This document shows, piece by piece, positions 1 through 5,700 of a stretch of 8,586 nt of DNA. Location of the stretch: assembly GCA_949286295.1 (NCBI GenBank), contig CASECK010000004.1, positions 1 to 8,586 on the forward strand, written 5' to 3'. Position numbers and translations under genes: made by a program. The number at the start of each line of letters is the position of its first letter. The first letter of the stretch is position 1. This DNA is from an uncultured bacterium. Lineage in GTDB: Bacteria > Bacillota > Clostridia > Oscillospirales > Oscillospiraceae. The notes beneath the pieces were generated by a model. That model was not told the DNA's origin. It was given only the letters and a program-made list of their open reading frames with translations, and did no database searches.

Positions 1-760
1 AGCCGCTGCACCGCTCGATGGCGTGGCCCACGGTGTGGCCTAAATTGAGCAGCTTGCGCTCCCCCCGCTCTTTCTCATCCCGTTCCACCACGCCGGCCTT
101 GTAGGCCACGCAGCGGGCGATGACCTCCTCCGGTTCCCGCTCCAGGGCCCCGGCCTCAAAGAGGGAGAACAGCGCCTGGCCCGCCAGCACGCCGGTCTTG
201 ATGGCCTCGGCCGCTCCGCAGGCAAAGACCTCCGGGGGCAGGGTCCCCAGACAGGCGGTGTCGCACAGGACGGCGGCGGGCTGCAAAAAGGCCCCGGCCA
301 GGTTCTTCCCGGCCCCGAGGTCCACGGCGGTCTTGCCCCCCACCGAGGAGTCCACCGCCGCCAGCAGGGTGGTGGGCAGCTGGACATACCGGATGCCCCG
401 CAGATAGACGGCGGCGGCAAACCCCGCCAGGTCCCCGGTGACGCCGCCCCCCAGGGCGGCCACGCAGTCCGTCCGGGTCAGCTGGGCCCCGGCCAGCTCC
501 TCCAGCAGACCGGACAGGGTGGTCAGATTCTTGTGCTCCTCCCCCGCCGGAAAAATGTGGGTGCTCACCGTAAAGCCGGCCGCTTCCAGGCTGGCCGCCG
601 CCCGCTCCAGATACAGGGCGGCCACGGTGCTGTCGGCCACCACCGCCAGGTGGCAGGGGGCTAAAATCCGGCCCAGCCTCTCCCCGCAGCGGTCCAGCAG
701 GCCGGGGCCCACCTCCACCTGATAGGGGGGCGCGGTGTTGACATGGATGGTTCTGCTCAT
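1..760 (-). CDS. aroB: 3-dehydroquinate synthase, C-terminus off the left edge
   Basis: AroB converts DAHP to 3-dehydroquinate, the second step of the cytosolic shikimate pathway, using NAD and a divalent metal. The 253 complete codons seen here carry the family signatures in order: GGGVTGDLAGF at about residues 104-114 (NAD-binding part), LPTTLLAAVDSSVGGKT at about 128-144, the AAEAIKTG segment at 183-190 with the metal-ligand glutamate E185, and GHTVGHAIE at 241-249 with a metal-ligand histidine. The family is about 350-360 residues, so roughly 100 residues, including the last metal-binding His (HGEA-type motif), lie outside the window. The chosen ATG (minus strand, base 760) has an AAGGGG ribosome binding site 9 bases upstream. 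It is the third gene after aroF and tyrA, 26 bases behind tyrA, and should share their transcript and attenuator. Identity is secure; only the missing end is unseen. Confidence 0.96.
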   Translation of the reverse strand, partial: MSRTIHVNTAPPYQVEVGPGLLDRCGERLGRILAPCHLAVVADSTVAALYLERAAASLEAAGFTVSTHIFPAGEEHKNLTTLSGLLEELAGAQLTRTDCVAALGGGVTGDLAGFAAAVYLRGIRYVQLPTTLLAAVDSSVGGKTAVDLGAGKNLAGAFLQPAAVLCDTACLGTLPPEVFACGAAEAIKTGVLAGQALFSLFEAGALEREPEEVIARCVAYKAGVVERDEKERGERKLLNLGHTVGHAIERCSG

Positions 761-786
761 ATCCTCAATCCCCTTCTTTCCACCTC

Positions 787-1623
787 TCAGCAGCCGCCGG
801 CGGCCAGCTTTTTCTCCCGGCCGTCCCGGAGCAGGGCGCGCAGGGTCTCCCCGTCCCGCTCCTTCAGGGCCTTGGCATACTCCTCCAGGCGGCTGATGAG
901 CCCGTCCAGCTCCTGGCTCAGGAAGTCCGCGTCGTCCAGAAACAGCTCGGTCCACATCTCCTCGTCCAGCCGGGCCACCCGGGTCATGTCCTGAAAGCTG
1001 CCGGCGGAGAAGCCCCGGCGGCGCTGGGCCTCGGGGGATTTTACATAGGCGCTGGACACCACATGGGCCAGCTGGGAGGTGTAGGCGATGATTCGGTCGT
1101 GCTCCTCCGGGGTGGAAAAGGTGAGCCCGGCAAAGCCCACGTCCAGAAACAGGTCCTTCAGCGTCTCCAGCAGGCGCATATCCGTGCGCTTGTCCGGGGT
1201 CAAAATCATGGAGGCCCCCACATACAGGCTGTCGGTGGCGCAGGTGAAGCCGCCTCGTTCCCGCCCCGCCATGGGGTGGCCGCCGATGTAGGCAAAGCCG
1301 TGCTCCCCGGCGATGGGGGCGATGGCGCGCACCACCGTCCGCTTCACCCCGCACAGGTCCACCAGGATGGCCGTCTTTGGAATCATGGCCGCGTGCTCCC
1401 GGGTCCAGCGGACCGCCGCCCCGGGCCGGACGGCCAGCAGCACCACCTGACACTCTTGCAGGGTCTGCTCGGTCAGCGGCCCGTCCACCGCCCCGCACAG
1501 CCGGGCCAGGGTCATGGTCTCCCGGTCGGTGTCCACCCCGTACACGGCGTGACCCGTCCGGCTCTTGATGCTCTTGGCCCTGGAGCCGCCGATGAGCCCC
1601 AGGCCGACGATTCCGATATTCAT
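787..1623 (-). CDS. tyrA: Prephenate dehydrogenase
   Basis: TyrA oxidatively decarboxylates prephenate to 4-hydroxyphenylpyruvate with NAD(P)+, the committed step to tyrosine. The 278-residue protein has an N-terminal Rossmann fold (GLGLIGGS at residues 7-14) and an acidic D31 after the second strand (VYGVD), which suggests NAD+. The GGHPMAG segment at 114-120 carries the conserved catalytic-type H116, and an SQLAH stretch at 183-187 lies in the helical dimerisation domain. It ends without the C-terminal ACT domain that many Firmicute TyrA proteins carry, so direct tyrosine feedback through an ACT domain is not expected. Residue 15 is Arg where the family usually has Leu. The ATG lies only 3 bases after the aroF stop codon, and its GGAGG ribosome binding site is inside the last aroF codons, which suggests translational coupling. 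An arogenate dehydrogenase is possible, since substrate preference cannot be read with certainty. Confidence 0.93.
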   Translation of the reverse strand: MNIGIVGLGLIGGSRAKSIKSRTGHAVYGVDTDRETMTLARLCGAVDGPLTEQTLQECQVVLLAVRPGAAVRWTREHAAMIPKTAILVDLCGVKRTVVRAIAPIAGEHGFAYIGGHPMAGRERGGFTCATDSLYVGASMILTPDKRTDMRLLETLKDLFLDVGFAGLTFSTPEEHDRIIAYTSQLAHVVSSAYVKSPEAQRRRGFSAGSFQDMTRVARLDEEMWTELFLDDADFLSQELDGLISRLEEYAKALKERDGETLRALLRDGREKKLAAGGC

Positions 1624-1626
1624 CCC

Positions 1627-2640
1627 TCAGCCCTCCAGCTCCCGCATGACCTGGTGCAGGCGCAGCAGCTTTTTGGCCAGGGGGTCGAAGGCCTCGGGCC
1701 GGAGGGACTGGGGCCCGTCGCACAGGGCGTGGGCCGGGTCGTTGTGCACCTCGATGAGCAGGCCGTCCGCCCCGGCGGCCACCGCCGCCTGGGCCAGAGG
1801 CGCCACCAGCCAGCTCTTGCCGGTGGCGTGGCTGGGGTCGACGATGATGGGCAGGTGGGTCAGCTTCCGCAGCACGGGGATGGCCGCCATGTCCAGGGTG
1901 TTGCGGGTGTAGTGCTCAAAGGTGCGGATGCCCCGCTCGCAGAGAATCACATTCTCGTTGCCGCCCGCCATGACATACTCGGCGCTCATGAGCCACTCCT
2001 CATAGGTGGCGGACATCCCACGCTTAATCATCACCGGCTTGTCCTGGCAGCCCACCGCCCGGAGCAAGTCAAAGTTCTGCATATTCCGGGCGCCGATTTG
2101 GATGACGTCCACGTCCTTGAACAGGGGCAGTTGGCTCAGGTCCATCAGCTCGGTGACGATGGGCAGGCCGGTCTCCTGCCGGGCCACCTTCAGGTACTCC
2201 AGCCCCACGGCCCCCAGGCCCTGGAAGGCGTAGGGGGAGGTGCGGGGCTTGAAGGCCCCGCCCCGGAGCATGGTGGCGCCGCTGGCCTTGACCGCCTTGG
2301 CGATGGCCACCACCTGCTCCTCGCTCTCCACCGAGCAGGGGCCGGCCATGATGGTCAGCGCGCCGCCGCCAATCTGGGTGTTCCCCACCTTCACCACCGT
2401 GTCCTCCGGGTGGAACTTCCGGTTGGCGTTTTTATAGGGCTCCTGGACCCGCTTGACGTCCTCCACAATGTCCAGGGCGGCGATGAGGTCCACGTCCAGG
2501 GCCGAGGTGTCTCCCACCAGGCCCAGGACGGTGTTCTGCTCGCCGATGCTGGTATGGATGATGATGCCCTTCTCCTGCAGCCAGGCGATGAGACTCTCCA
2601 GCTGTTCCCGGTCCGGGTCCCGCTTTAAGATTACAATCAT
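1627..2640 (-). CDS. aroF: 3-deoxy-7-phosphoheptulonate (DAHP) synthase, type I-beta with N-terminal regulatory domain
   Basis: This enzyme condenses phosphoenolpyruvate with erythrose 4-phosphate to DAHP, the entry step of the shikimate pathway. The 337-residue form has an N-terminal ferredoxin-like domain (about 1-70), as in the Thermotoga maritima enzyme where it mediates Tyr/Phe feedback inhibition, followed by a TIM barrel. Visible active-site elements are MAGPCSVES with metal-ligand C102, the LRGGAFKPRTSPYAFQG loop at about 125-141, IKRGMSAT at 205-212, DPSHATG with H271, IEVHNDP with E297, and D308 in CDGPQSL. The frame is open further upstream, but the ATG at base 2640 is chosen because an AAGGAGG ribosome binding site (2650-2656) lies 9 bases before it and the protein then begins MIVILKRD, as in the family. 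First gene of the aroF-tyrA-aroB unit, it sits directly behind an attenuator-like terminator and an aromatic-rich leader peptide. Confidence 0.96.
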   Translation of the reverse strand: MIVILKRDPDREQLESLIAWLQEKGIIIHTSIGEQNTVLGLVGDTSALDVDLIAALDIVEDVKRVQEPYKNANRKFHPEDTVVKVGNTQIGGGALTIMAGPCSVESEEQVVAIAKAVKASGATMLRGGAFKPRTSPYAFQGLGAVGLEYLKVARQETGLPIVTELMDLSQLPLFKDVDVIQIGARNMQNFDLLRAVGCQDKPVMIKRGMSATYEEWLMSAEYVMAGGNENVILCERGIRTFEHYTRNTLDMAAIPVLRKLTHLPIIVDPSHATGKSWLVAPLAQAAVAAGADGLLIEVHNDPAHALCDGPQSLRPEAFDPLAKKLLRLHQVMRELEG

Positions 2641-2665
2641 GGTTCTTTTCCTCCTTGCGCCATAC

Positions 2666-2699
2666 AAAAAACGCCCGCGGCCGGCCGGGCCGCGGGCGT
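2666..2699 (-). terminator. Intrinsic terminator in the aroF leader (probable attenuator)
   Basis: Read on the minus strand, a perfect 12-bp stem (ACGCCCGCGGCC with GGCCGCGGGCGT, arms at 2688-2699 and 2671-2682, 5-base loop CGGCC) runs straight into six T residues counting the last base of the stem. It ends about 10 bases before the aroF ribosome binding site, so termination here would silence the whole aro operon. The plus strand has no T run after the hairpin, so it acts in one direction only. It follows the aromatic-rich leader ORF, whose stop codon is 31 bases upstream. The terminator itself is clear; its conditional control is inferred from that arrangement. Confidence 0.9.
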
Positions 2700-2704
2700 C
2701 ATGT

Positions 2705-2722
2705 ACAACAGTTTCCTGCCGC
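2705..2722 (-). other. Small GAAA-loop hairpin between leader stop and terminator
   Basis: On the minus strand CGGCAG, GAAA and CUGUUG can form a 6-bp stem (two G-U pairs) capped by a GNRA-type tetraloop, extendable by one more G-U pair. It sits between the leader-peptide stop codon and the attenuator terminator. It may help space or time folding of the leader RNA, but it is weak and may have no role. Confidence 0.4.
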
Positions 2723-2730
2723 TGTCAAAC

Positions 2731-2838
2731 TCAGACACGCACCGTTTCAGCCAAACCGGAAAAAGCCTTACCCATAAAATAGGTAAAGCTAAAAAAGCGG
2801 TAAAAGCTGTATCCGGTTTTGCCGGCGCGCTTGCTCAT
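2731..2838 (-). CDS. Phe/Tyr-rich leader peptide of the aro operon
   Basis: A 35-codon ORF precedes the terminator in front of aroF. Residues 10-21 read YSFYRFFSFTYF: five Phe and three Tyr in twelve positions. The whole peptide has six Phe, three Tyr and no Trp. All six Phe codons are TTT, whereas RecG in the same window uses almost only TTC. The ATG at 2838 has an AAAGGA element about 12 bases upstream, a modest ribosome binding site. An in-frame ATG at 2919 would give a 62-residue form, but the ORF upstream of 2838 lacks the same bias. There is no signal peptide or conserved domain. By analogy with the enteric pheA and trp leaders, translation probably reports charged Phe- and Tyr-tRNA: stalling at residues 10-21 would favour readthrough into aroF-tyrA-aroB, and smooth passage to the stop codon would favour termination. 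The coding potential is seen directly; the regulatory role is inferred. Confidence 0.82.
   Translation of the reverse strand: MSKRAGKTGYSFYRFFSFTYFMGKAFSGLAETVRV
2753..2819 (-). promoter_or_regulatory. Nested hairpins over the aromatic codons of the leader RNA
   Basis: On the minus strand two nested stems can form within the leader ORF. The inner one pairs GCTTTACC (2782-2789) with GGTAAGGC (2765-2772) across a 9-base loop (8 bp, one G-U). The outer one pairs AAACCGGA (2812-2819) with TCCGGTTT (2753-2760) as a perfect 8-bp stem. The aromatic codons (2776-2811) lie inside the outer stem, so a ribosome stalled there would open it. This fits the '1:2' pause structure of classical attenuators. 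The pairings are visible by eye; no folding energies were computed. Confidence 0.55.
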
Positions 2839-2876
2839 GACAACGGTCCGTCCTTTCAGACACTTTGGATGGGTAA

Positions 2877-2905
2877 AGCATAGCACGTCCCGGGGAAAAA
2901 GGAAA
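2877..2905 (-). promoter_or_regulatory. Weak candidate promoter for the aro operon
   Basis: Minus-strand TGCTATGCT matches an extended -10 element (TATGCT at 2877-2882 preceded by TG at 2884-2885). No good -35 is present; TTTCCT lies at 17-bp spacing. Transcription would start near 2870, about 30 bases before the leader-peptide ATG, a sensible distance. The alternative is a start further upstream near the symmetric TATAAT box around 3024-3031. Low confidence. Confidence 0.3.
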
Positions 2906-2927
2906 CTGTCAGCTTTCATCAAATTTT

Positions 2928-2949
2928 TCCCGCCGCCCGGGATTTTTTT
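2928..2949 (+). terminator. Short terminator-like hairpin on the plus strand
   Basis: TCCCG (2928-2932) and CGGGA (2938-2942) form a 5-bp stem with a 5-base loop, followed by seven T residues (2943-2949) on the plus strand. It could stop antisense or stray plus-strand transcription before the asnS promoter, because no plus-strand gene ends immediately upstream. The stem is short, so it may be inefficient or fortuitous. On the minus strand it is followed by A residues and would not terminate. Confidence 0.4.
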
Positions 2950-2969
2950 GTGCCTGCAGCCCAAACGCG

Positions 2970-2993
2970 CCGCCGCCTGGGCGGGGGCGGCGG
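2970..2993. repeat. GC-only inverted repeat upstream of the asnS promoter
   Basis: CCGCCGCC (2970-2977) and GGCGGCGG (2986-2993) form a perfect 8-bp inverted repeat with an 8-base spacer, ending 9 bases before the asnS -35 box. It could be a protein-binding site or simply reflect the GC-rich composition. The rest of the 2641-3108 intergenic stretch holds the leader peptide, attenuator and promoters listed separately; I see no other gene in it. Confidence 0.35.
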
Positions 2994-3002
2994 GCCGGAC
3001 AC

Positions 3003-3031
3003 TTGCAAAGCGGGCGCAAAAGCATTATAAT
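3003..3031 (+). promoter_or_regulatory. Promoter of asnS
   Basis: TTGCAA (3003-3008) and a perfect TATAAT (3026-3031) are separated by exactly 17 bases, a strong sigma-A-type promoter. Transcription should start near 3038, leaving a leader of about 70 bases before the asnS ATG. That leader is too short for a T-box riboswitch. It contains a GC-rich inverted repeat (GCGCC 3046-3050, GGCGC 3063-3067) with no T run. The -10 region ATTATAAT is symmetric, so a TATAAT also reads on the minus strand, but without a matching -35. Confidence 0.85.
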
Positions 3032-3108
3032 ATGGGACATTGAACGCGCCGCCGCCCGCCGGGGCGCTTGTTGTGAATTTCAAGATTTGATTGGGAGAGG
3101 ATCACACT

Positions 3109-4503
3109 ATGGAACGCACCACCATCGCCGGCCTCTTTGCCGGACAGGCGCGCCTGGAGGGCCAAACGGTCACCGTGTGCGGCTGGGTCCGCACCATCCG
3201 CGACATGAAAACCTTCGGATTTATTGAGCTCAACGACGGCTCCTGTTTCCGGAATTTGCAGGTGGTCATGGACGCCGGCGCGCTGGACAACTATAAGGAG
3301 GCCGCCGGGCAGAATGTGGGCGCGGCCCTGATTGTCACCGGCACGGTGGTCCTCACCCCCCAGGCCAAGCAGCCCCTGGAGGTCAGGGCCGTCTCCGTGG
3401 CGGTGGAGGGTCCCTCCACCCCCGACTATCCCCTTCAGAAAAAACGCCACAGCGGGGAGTTTCTGCGCACCGTCCAGCATCTGCGTCCCCGGACCAACCT
3501 GTTCTCCGCCGCCTTCCGGGTGCGCAGCGTAGCCGCCCACGCCGTCCACTGCTTCTTCCAGGACCGGGGCTTTGTGTATGTGAACACCCCCATCATCACC
3601 GGCAGCGACTGCGAGGGGGCCGGCGAGATGTTCCAGGTGACCACTCTGGACCTGGCCAACGTGCCCAAAACCCCGGACGGCAGCGTGGATTACAGCCAGG
3701 ACTTCTTTGGCAAGCGGACCAGCCTGACCGTGTCCGGCCAACTCAACGCGGAGAACTTCGCCATGGCCTTTGGCAATGTATACACCTTCGGCCCCACCTT
3801 CCGGGCGGAGAACTCCAACACCCAGCGCCACGCCGCCGAGTTCTGGATGATTGAGCCGGAGATGGCTTTCGCCGACTTAACCGACTATATGGACACCGCC
3901 GAGGCCATGATCAAGCACATCATCCGCACGGTGATGGAGCGCTGCCCCGACGAGATTGACTTCTTCAACCGCTTTGTGGACACGGGGCTGAAGCAGCGGC
4001 TGGAGCACGTGGCCGGCTCCGCCTTCGCCCGGGTGAGCTATACCCAGGCGGTGGAGCTGCTTCAGCAGGCCAACGACCGCTTCGACTTCAAGGTGGAGTG
4101 GGGCTGCGATTTGCAGACCGAGCACGAGCGCTATCTCACCGAGCAGGTGTTCCAGCGCCCGGTGTTCGTCACCGACTATCCCAAGCAGATTAAGGCCTTC
4201 TATATGCGCCTCAACGACGATGGCAAGACGGTGGCCGCCGCCGACTGCCTGGTCCCCGGCATCGGGGAGATTATCGGCGGCTCCCAGCGCGAGGAGCGGC
4301 TGGAGCTGCTGGAGGGGCGCATCCGGGAGCTGGGCATGAACCCGGAGGACTACTGGTGGTACTGCGACCTGCGGCGGTACGGCTCCTGCCGCCACGCGGG
4401 CTTCGGCCTGGGCTTTGAGCGGATGGTCATGTACCTGACCGGCATCAACAATATCCGCGACGTGGAGCTGCACCCGAGGACCGTGGGCAACGCTGAATTT
4501 TAA
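3109..4503 (+). CDS. asnS: Asparaginyl-tRNA synthetase
   Basis: AsnS charges tRNA-Asn with asparagine using ATP in the cytosol. The 464-residue length matches the bacterial family (about 463). An N-terminal OB-fold anticodon-binding domain (about 15-105, VTVCGWVRTIRDMKTFGFIELNDGS) precedes a class II catalytic domain. In that domain are the TPIITGSDCEGAGEMF segment, motif 2 beginning FRAENSNTQRHAAEFWMIE at about residue 231, and motif 3 GFGLGFERMVMYL from 431. The C-terminus PRTVGNAEF is the usual AsnRS ending, with Val where Pro is common. Together these separate it from AspRS and LysRS. The frame is open to a TTG at 3091, but the ATG at 3109 is preceded by GGGAGAGG and gives the conventional length. 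It is monocistronic, with its own promoter and a hairpin after the stop codon. Confidence 0.97.
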   Translation: MERTTIAGLFAGQARLEGQTVTVCGWVRTIRDMKTFGFIELNDGSCFRNLQVVMDAGALDNYKEAAGQNVGAALIVTGTVVLTPQAKQPLEVRAVSVAVEGPSTPDYPLQKKRHSGEFLRTVQHLRPRTNLFSAAFRVRSVAAHAVHCFFQDRGFVYVNTPIITGSDCEGAGEMFQVTTLDLANVPKTPDGSVDYSQDFFGKRTSLTVSGQLNAENFAMAFGNVYTFGPTFRAENSNTQRHAAEFWMIEPEMAFADLTDYMDTAEAMIKHIIRTVMERCPDEIDFFNRFVDTGLKQRLEHVAGSAFARVSYTQAVELLQQANDRFDFKVEWGCDLQTEHERYLTEQVFQRPVFVTDYPKQIKAFYMRLNDDGKTVAAADCLVPGIGEIIGGSQREERLELLEGRIRELGMNPEDYWWYCDLRRYGSCRHAGFGLGFERMVMYLTGINNIRDVELHPRTVGNAEF

Positions 4504-4510
4504 AGGAATC

Positions 4511-4565
4511 AACAGGGCCCCGGTGTGGACGCGGGTTTTCCGCAGCTCCACGCCGGGGCCTTGTT
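4511..4565 (+). terminator. Terminator hairpin after asnS
   Basis: Seven bases after the asnS stop codon, a 14-bp GC-rich stem (4516-4529 with 4547-4560, one G-T pair) extends with AACAG and TTGTT to about 19 bp. An inner GCGG/CCGC stem sits at its tip. The trailing T run is poor (TTGTT, then CCC), so it is not a textbook intrinsic terminator. Its position between convergent genes suggests it blocks readthrough from asnS. The remaining 4566-4668 stretch shows no gene. Confidence 0.7.
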
Positions 4566-4668
4566 CCCTGTTCCGGCGGTCTGGGGGCGGCTGCTCCCTC
4601 TCCGCCGGGCCGGCGCCATATGCGGTTACGGGCGCCACTCCCGCTCTGGAAGGTCCTCCGGCCCCCGT

Positions 4669-5625
4669 TCACCCCTCCTCCCGGCGCTCCGGTCCCCGCA
4701 CCAGGTTGACCAGCGGCTCCCCCGCCAGGTAGCGGCGCAGGTTGTCCTGGGCCTGCCGGATGCAGGCCTTCCGGGTGATTTCCAGCCGCATCCCCCCGGC
4801 CACATGGGGGGTGAGCAGCAGGTTGGGGACAGACCAGAGGGGACTTTCCGCGGGCAGGGGTTCCGGGGTGGTCACATCTAAGGCGGCCCCCCACAGCAGC
4901 CCCTCCTCCATCACCCGGACCAGGGCCTGCTGGTCGATGGCGGACCCCCGGCCAGCGTTGACCAGCACCGCGTCCCGCTTCATCAGCCGCAGCCGCCGCT
5001 CGTCCATGAGGCCGGCGGTGGCGGCGGTGTGGGGCAGGGCCAGGGCCACCGCGTCGGCCCGGGGCAGCCAGGCGTCCAGCTGTTCCATGGGGCACACCTG
5101 GTCAAAACCCGGGAGGGGGCCGTCCACCCTCCGCTTCAGGCCCACCGTCTCCGCCCCGAAGGCCTGACACATCCGGGCAAACTCGCCCCCCACGTGGCCC
5201 GCGCCCACCACCAGCACGACGCCGCCCAGGATGGTCTTCATGGGCCCCTGGTCCTCCCAGCGGCCCTCCCGCTGCCGGTCCCGGTAGGCGGGCAGGCGGC
5301 GGCACACGGCCAGCAGGCTGGCGAACATATGCTCAGCCACCGAGCGGCTGTTGCTCCCCGCCGAGGAGGTAAACTGCGCCCCGGGGGGCACCATGCCGTC
5401 GTACTCCTCGGTGCCGGCCCACATGGTCTGAAACCACTTCAGCCGGCCGGCCTTCTTCACGTCTCCGGGCCGGGGCCAGCCCAGGATGACGGTGGCCTGG
5501 GCAAGCTCCTGGGCGGTCACCCGGCTGCGGCCGGTCCAGAGAAACTGGGCGGCGGGGGCGATGGCTTCAAACTCCCGTTTCTCCTCTTCGGTGACGGGCA
5601 GCAGGTTCAGGATATACTCTGACAT
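4669..5625 (-). CDS. D-isomer-specific 2-hydroxyacid dehydrogenase
   Basis: This family reversibly reduces 2-oxoacids to D-2-hydroxyacids with NAD(P)H; the substrate of this member is unknown. The 318-residue protein has the split substrate-binding domain (about 1-98 and 290-318) around a Rossmann domain with GAGHVG at 141-146. The catalytic set is present: R226 in VNAGRGSAID, E255 in DVTTPEP, and H274 in TPHVAGG. Where NAD-specific members have an Asp after the second strand, this one reads GLKRR (162-166), which hints at NADPH. It resembles glyoxylate/hydroxypyruvate reductase-like members more than serine-pathway PGDH, as it lacks an ACT domain. The ATG at 5625 is chosen over upstream starts because AAGGAGG precedes it by 8 bases. 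The gene is convergent with asnS and divergent from recG, with its own promoter. Family is certain, substrate not. Confidence 0.92.
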   Translation of the reverse strand: MSEYILNLLPVTEEEKREFEAIAPAAQFLWTGRSRVTAQELAQATVILGWPRPGDVKKAGRLKWFQTMWAGTEEYDGMVPPGAQFTSSAGSNSRSVAEHMFASLLAVCRRLPAYRDRQREGRWEDQGPMKTILGGVVLVVGAGHVGGEFARMCQAFGAETVGLKRRVDGPLPGFDQVCPMEQLDAWLPRADAVALALPHTAATAGLMDERRLRLMKRDAVLVNAGRGSAIDQQALVRVMEEGLLWGAALDVTTPEPLPAESPLWSVPNLLLTPHVAGGMRLEITRKACIRQAQDNLRRYLAGEPLVNLVRGPERREEG

Positions 5626-5656
5626 GGCGGTTCCTCCTTCTCTATTCCATACTCCC

Positions 5657-5685
5657 ATTATACCGGCCCGGCCCGGCGCTGGCAA
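5657..5685 (-). promoter_or_regulatory. Promoter of the 2-hydroxyacid dehydrogenase gene
   Basis: On the minus strand TTGCCA (5680-5685) and a perfect TATAAT (5657-5662) are 17 bases apart. Transcription should begin near 5650, about 25 bases before the ATG, leaving room for little more than the ribosome binding site. A perfect inverted repeat overlaps the -35 box (separate entry). Confidence 0.85.
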
Positions 5686-5690
5686 GCGCC
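5675..5690. repeat. Perfect inverted repeat over the -35 box (possible operator)
   Basis: GGCGCT (5675-5680) and AGCGCC (5685-5690) form a perfect 6-bp inverted repeat with a 4-base spacer covering the -35 element of the dehydrogenase promoter. Its place would suit a repressor site, but the surroundings are very GC-rich and chance is possible. It lies about 11 bases upstream of the recG -35. Confidence 0.35.
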
Positions 5691-5700
5691 TGCGTTCGCC

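Noticed and set aside
1063..2628. A 521-codon plus-strand open frame opposite aroF and tyrA
   Set aside because: It spans two genuine genes on the other strand, is low-complexity Gly/His/Gln/Leu-rich, and shows no family motif.
2666..2838. T-box or TRAP-type control of the aro operon
   Set aside because: No T-box consensus (TGGNACC-type) or series of GAG/TAG repeats is seen in the leader; the aromatic-rich ORF plus terminator explains the region better.
2701..2883. Short plus-strand open frames across the aro leader
   Set aside because: They are antisense to the leader peptide, lack ribosome binding sites, and have no compositional or family support.
3032..3108. T-box riboswitch in front of asnS
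   Set aside because: The predicted 5' leader is only about 70 bases, lacks T-box motifs, and has no terminator with a T run.
4566..4668. Possible small gene or second terminator between asnS and the dehydrogenase gene
   Set aside because: Only a GGCGCC palindrome pair and GC-rich sequence are present, with no T run and no ORF with a ribosome binding site.
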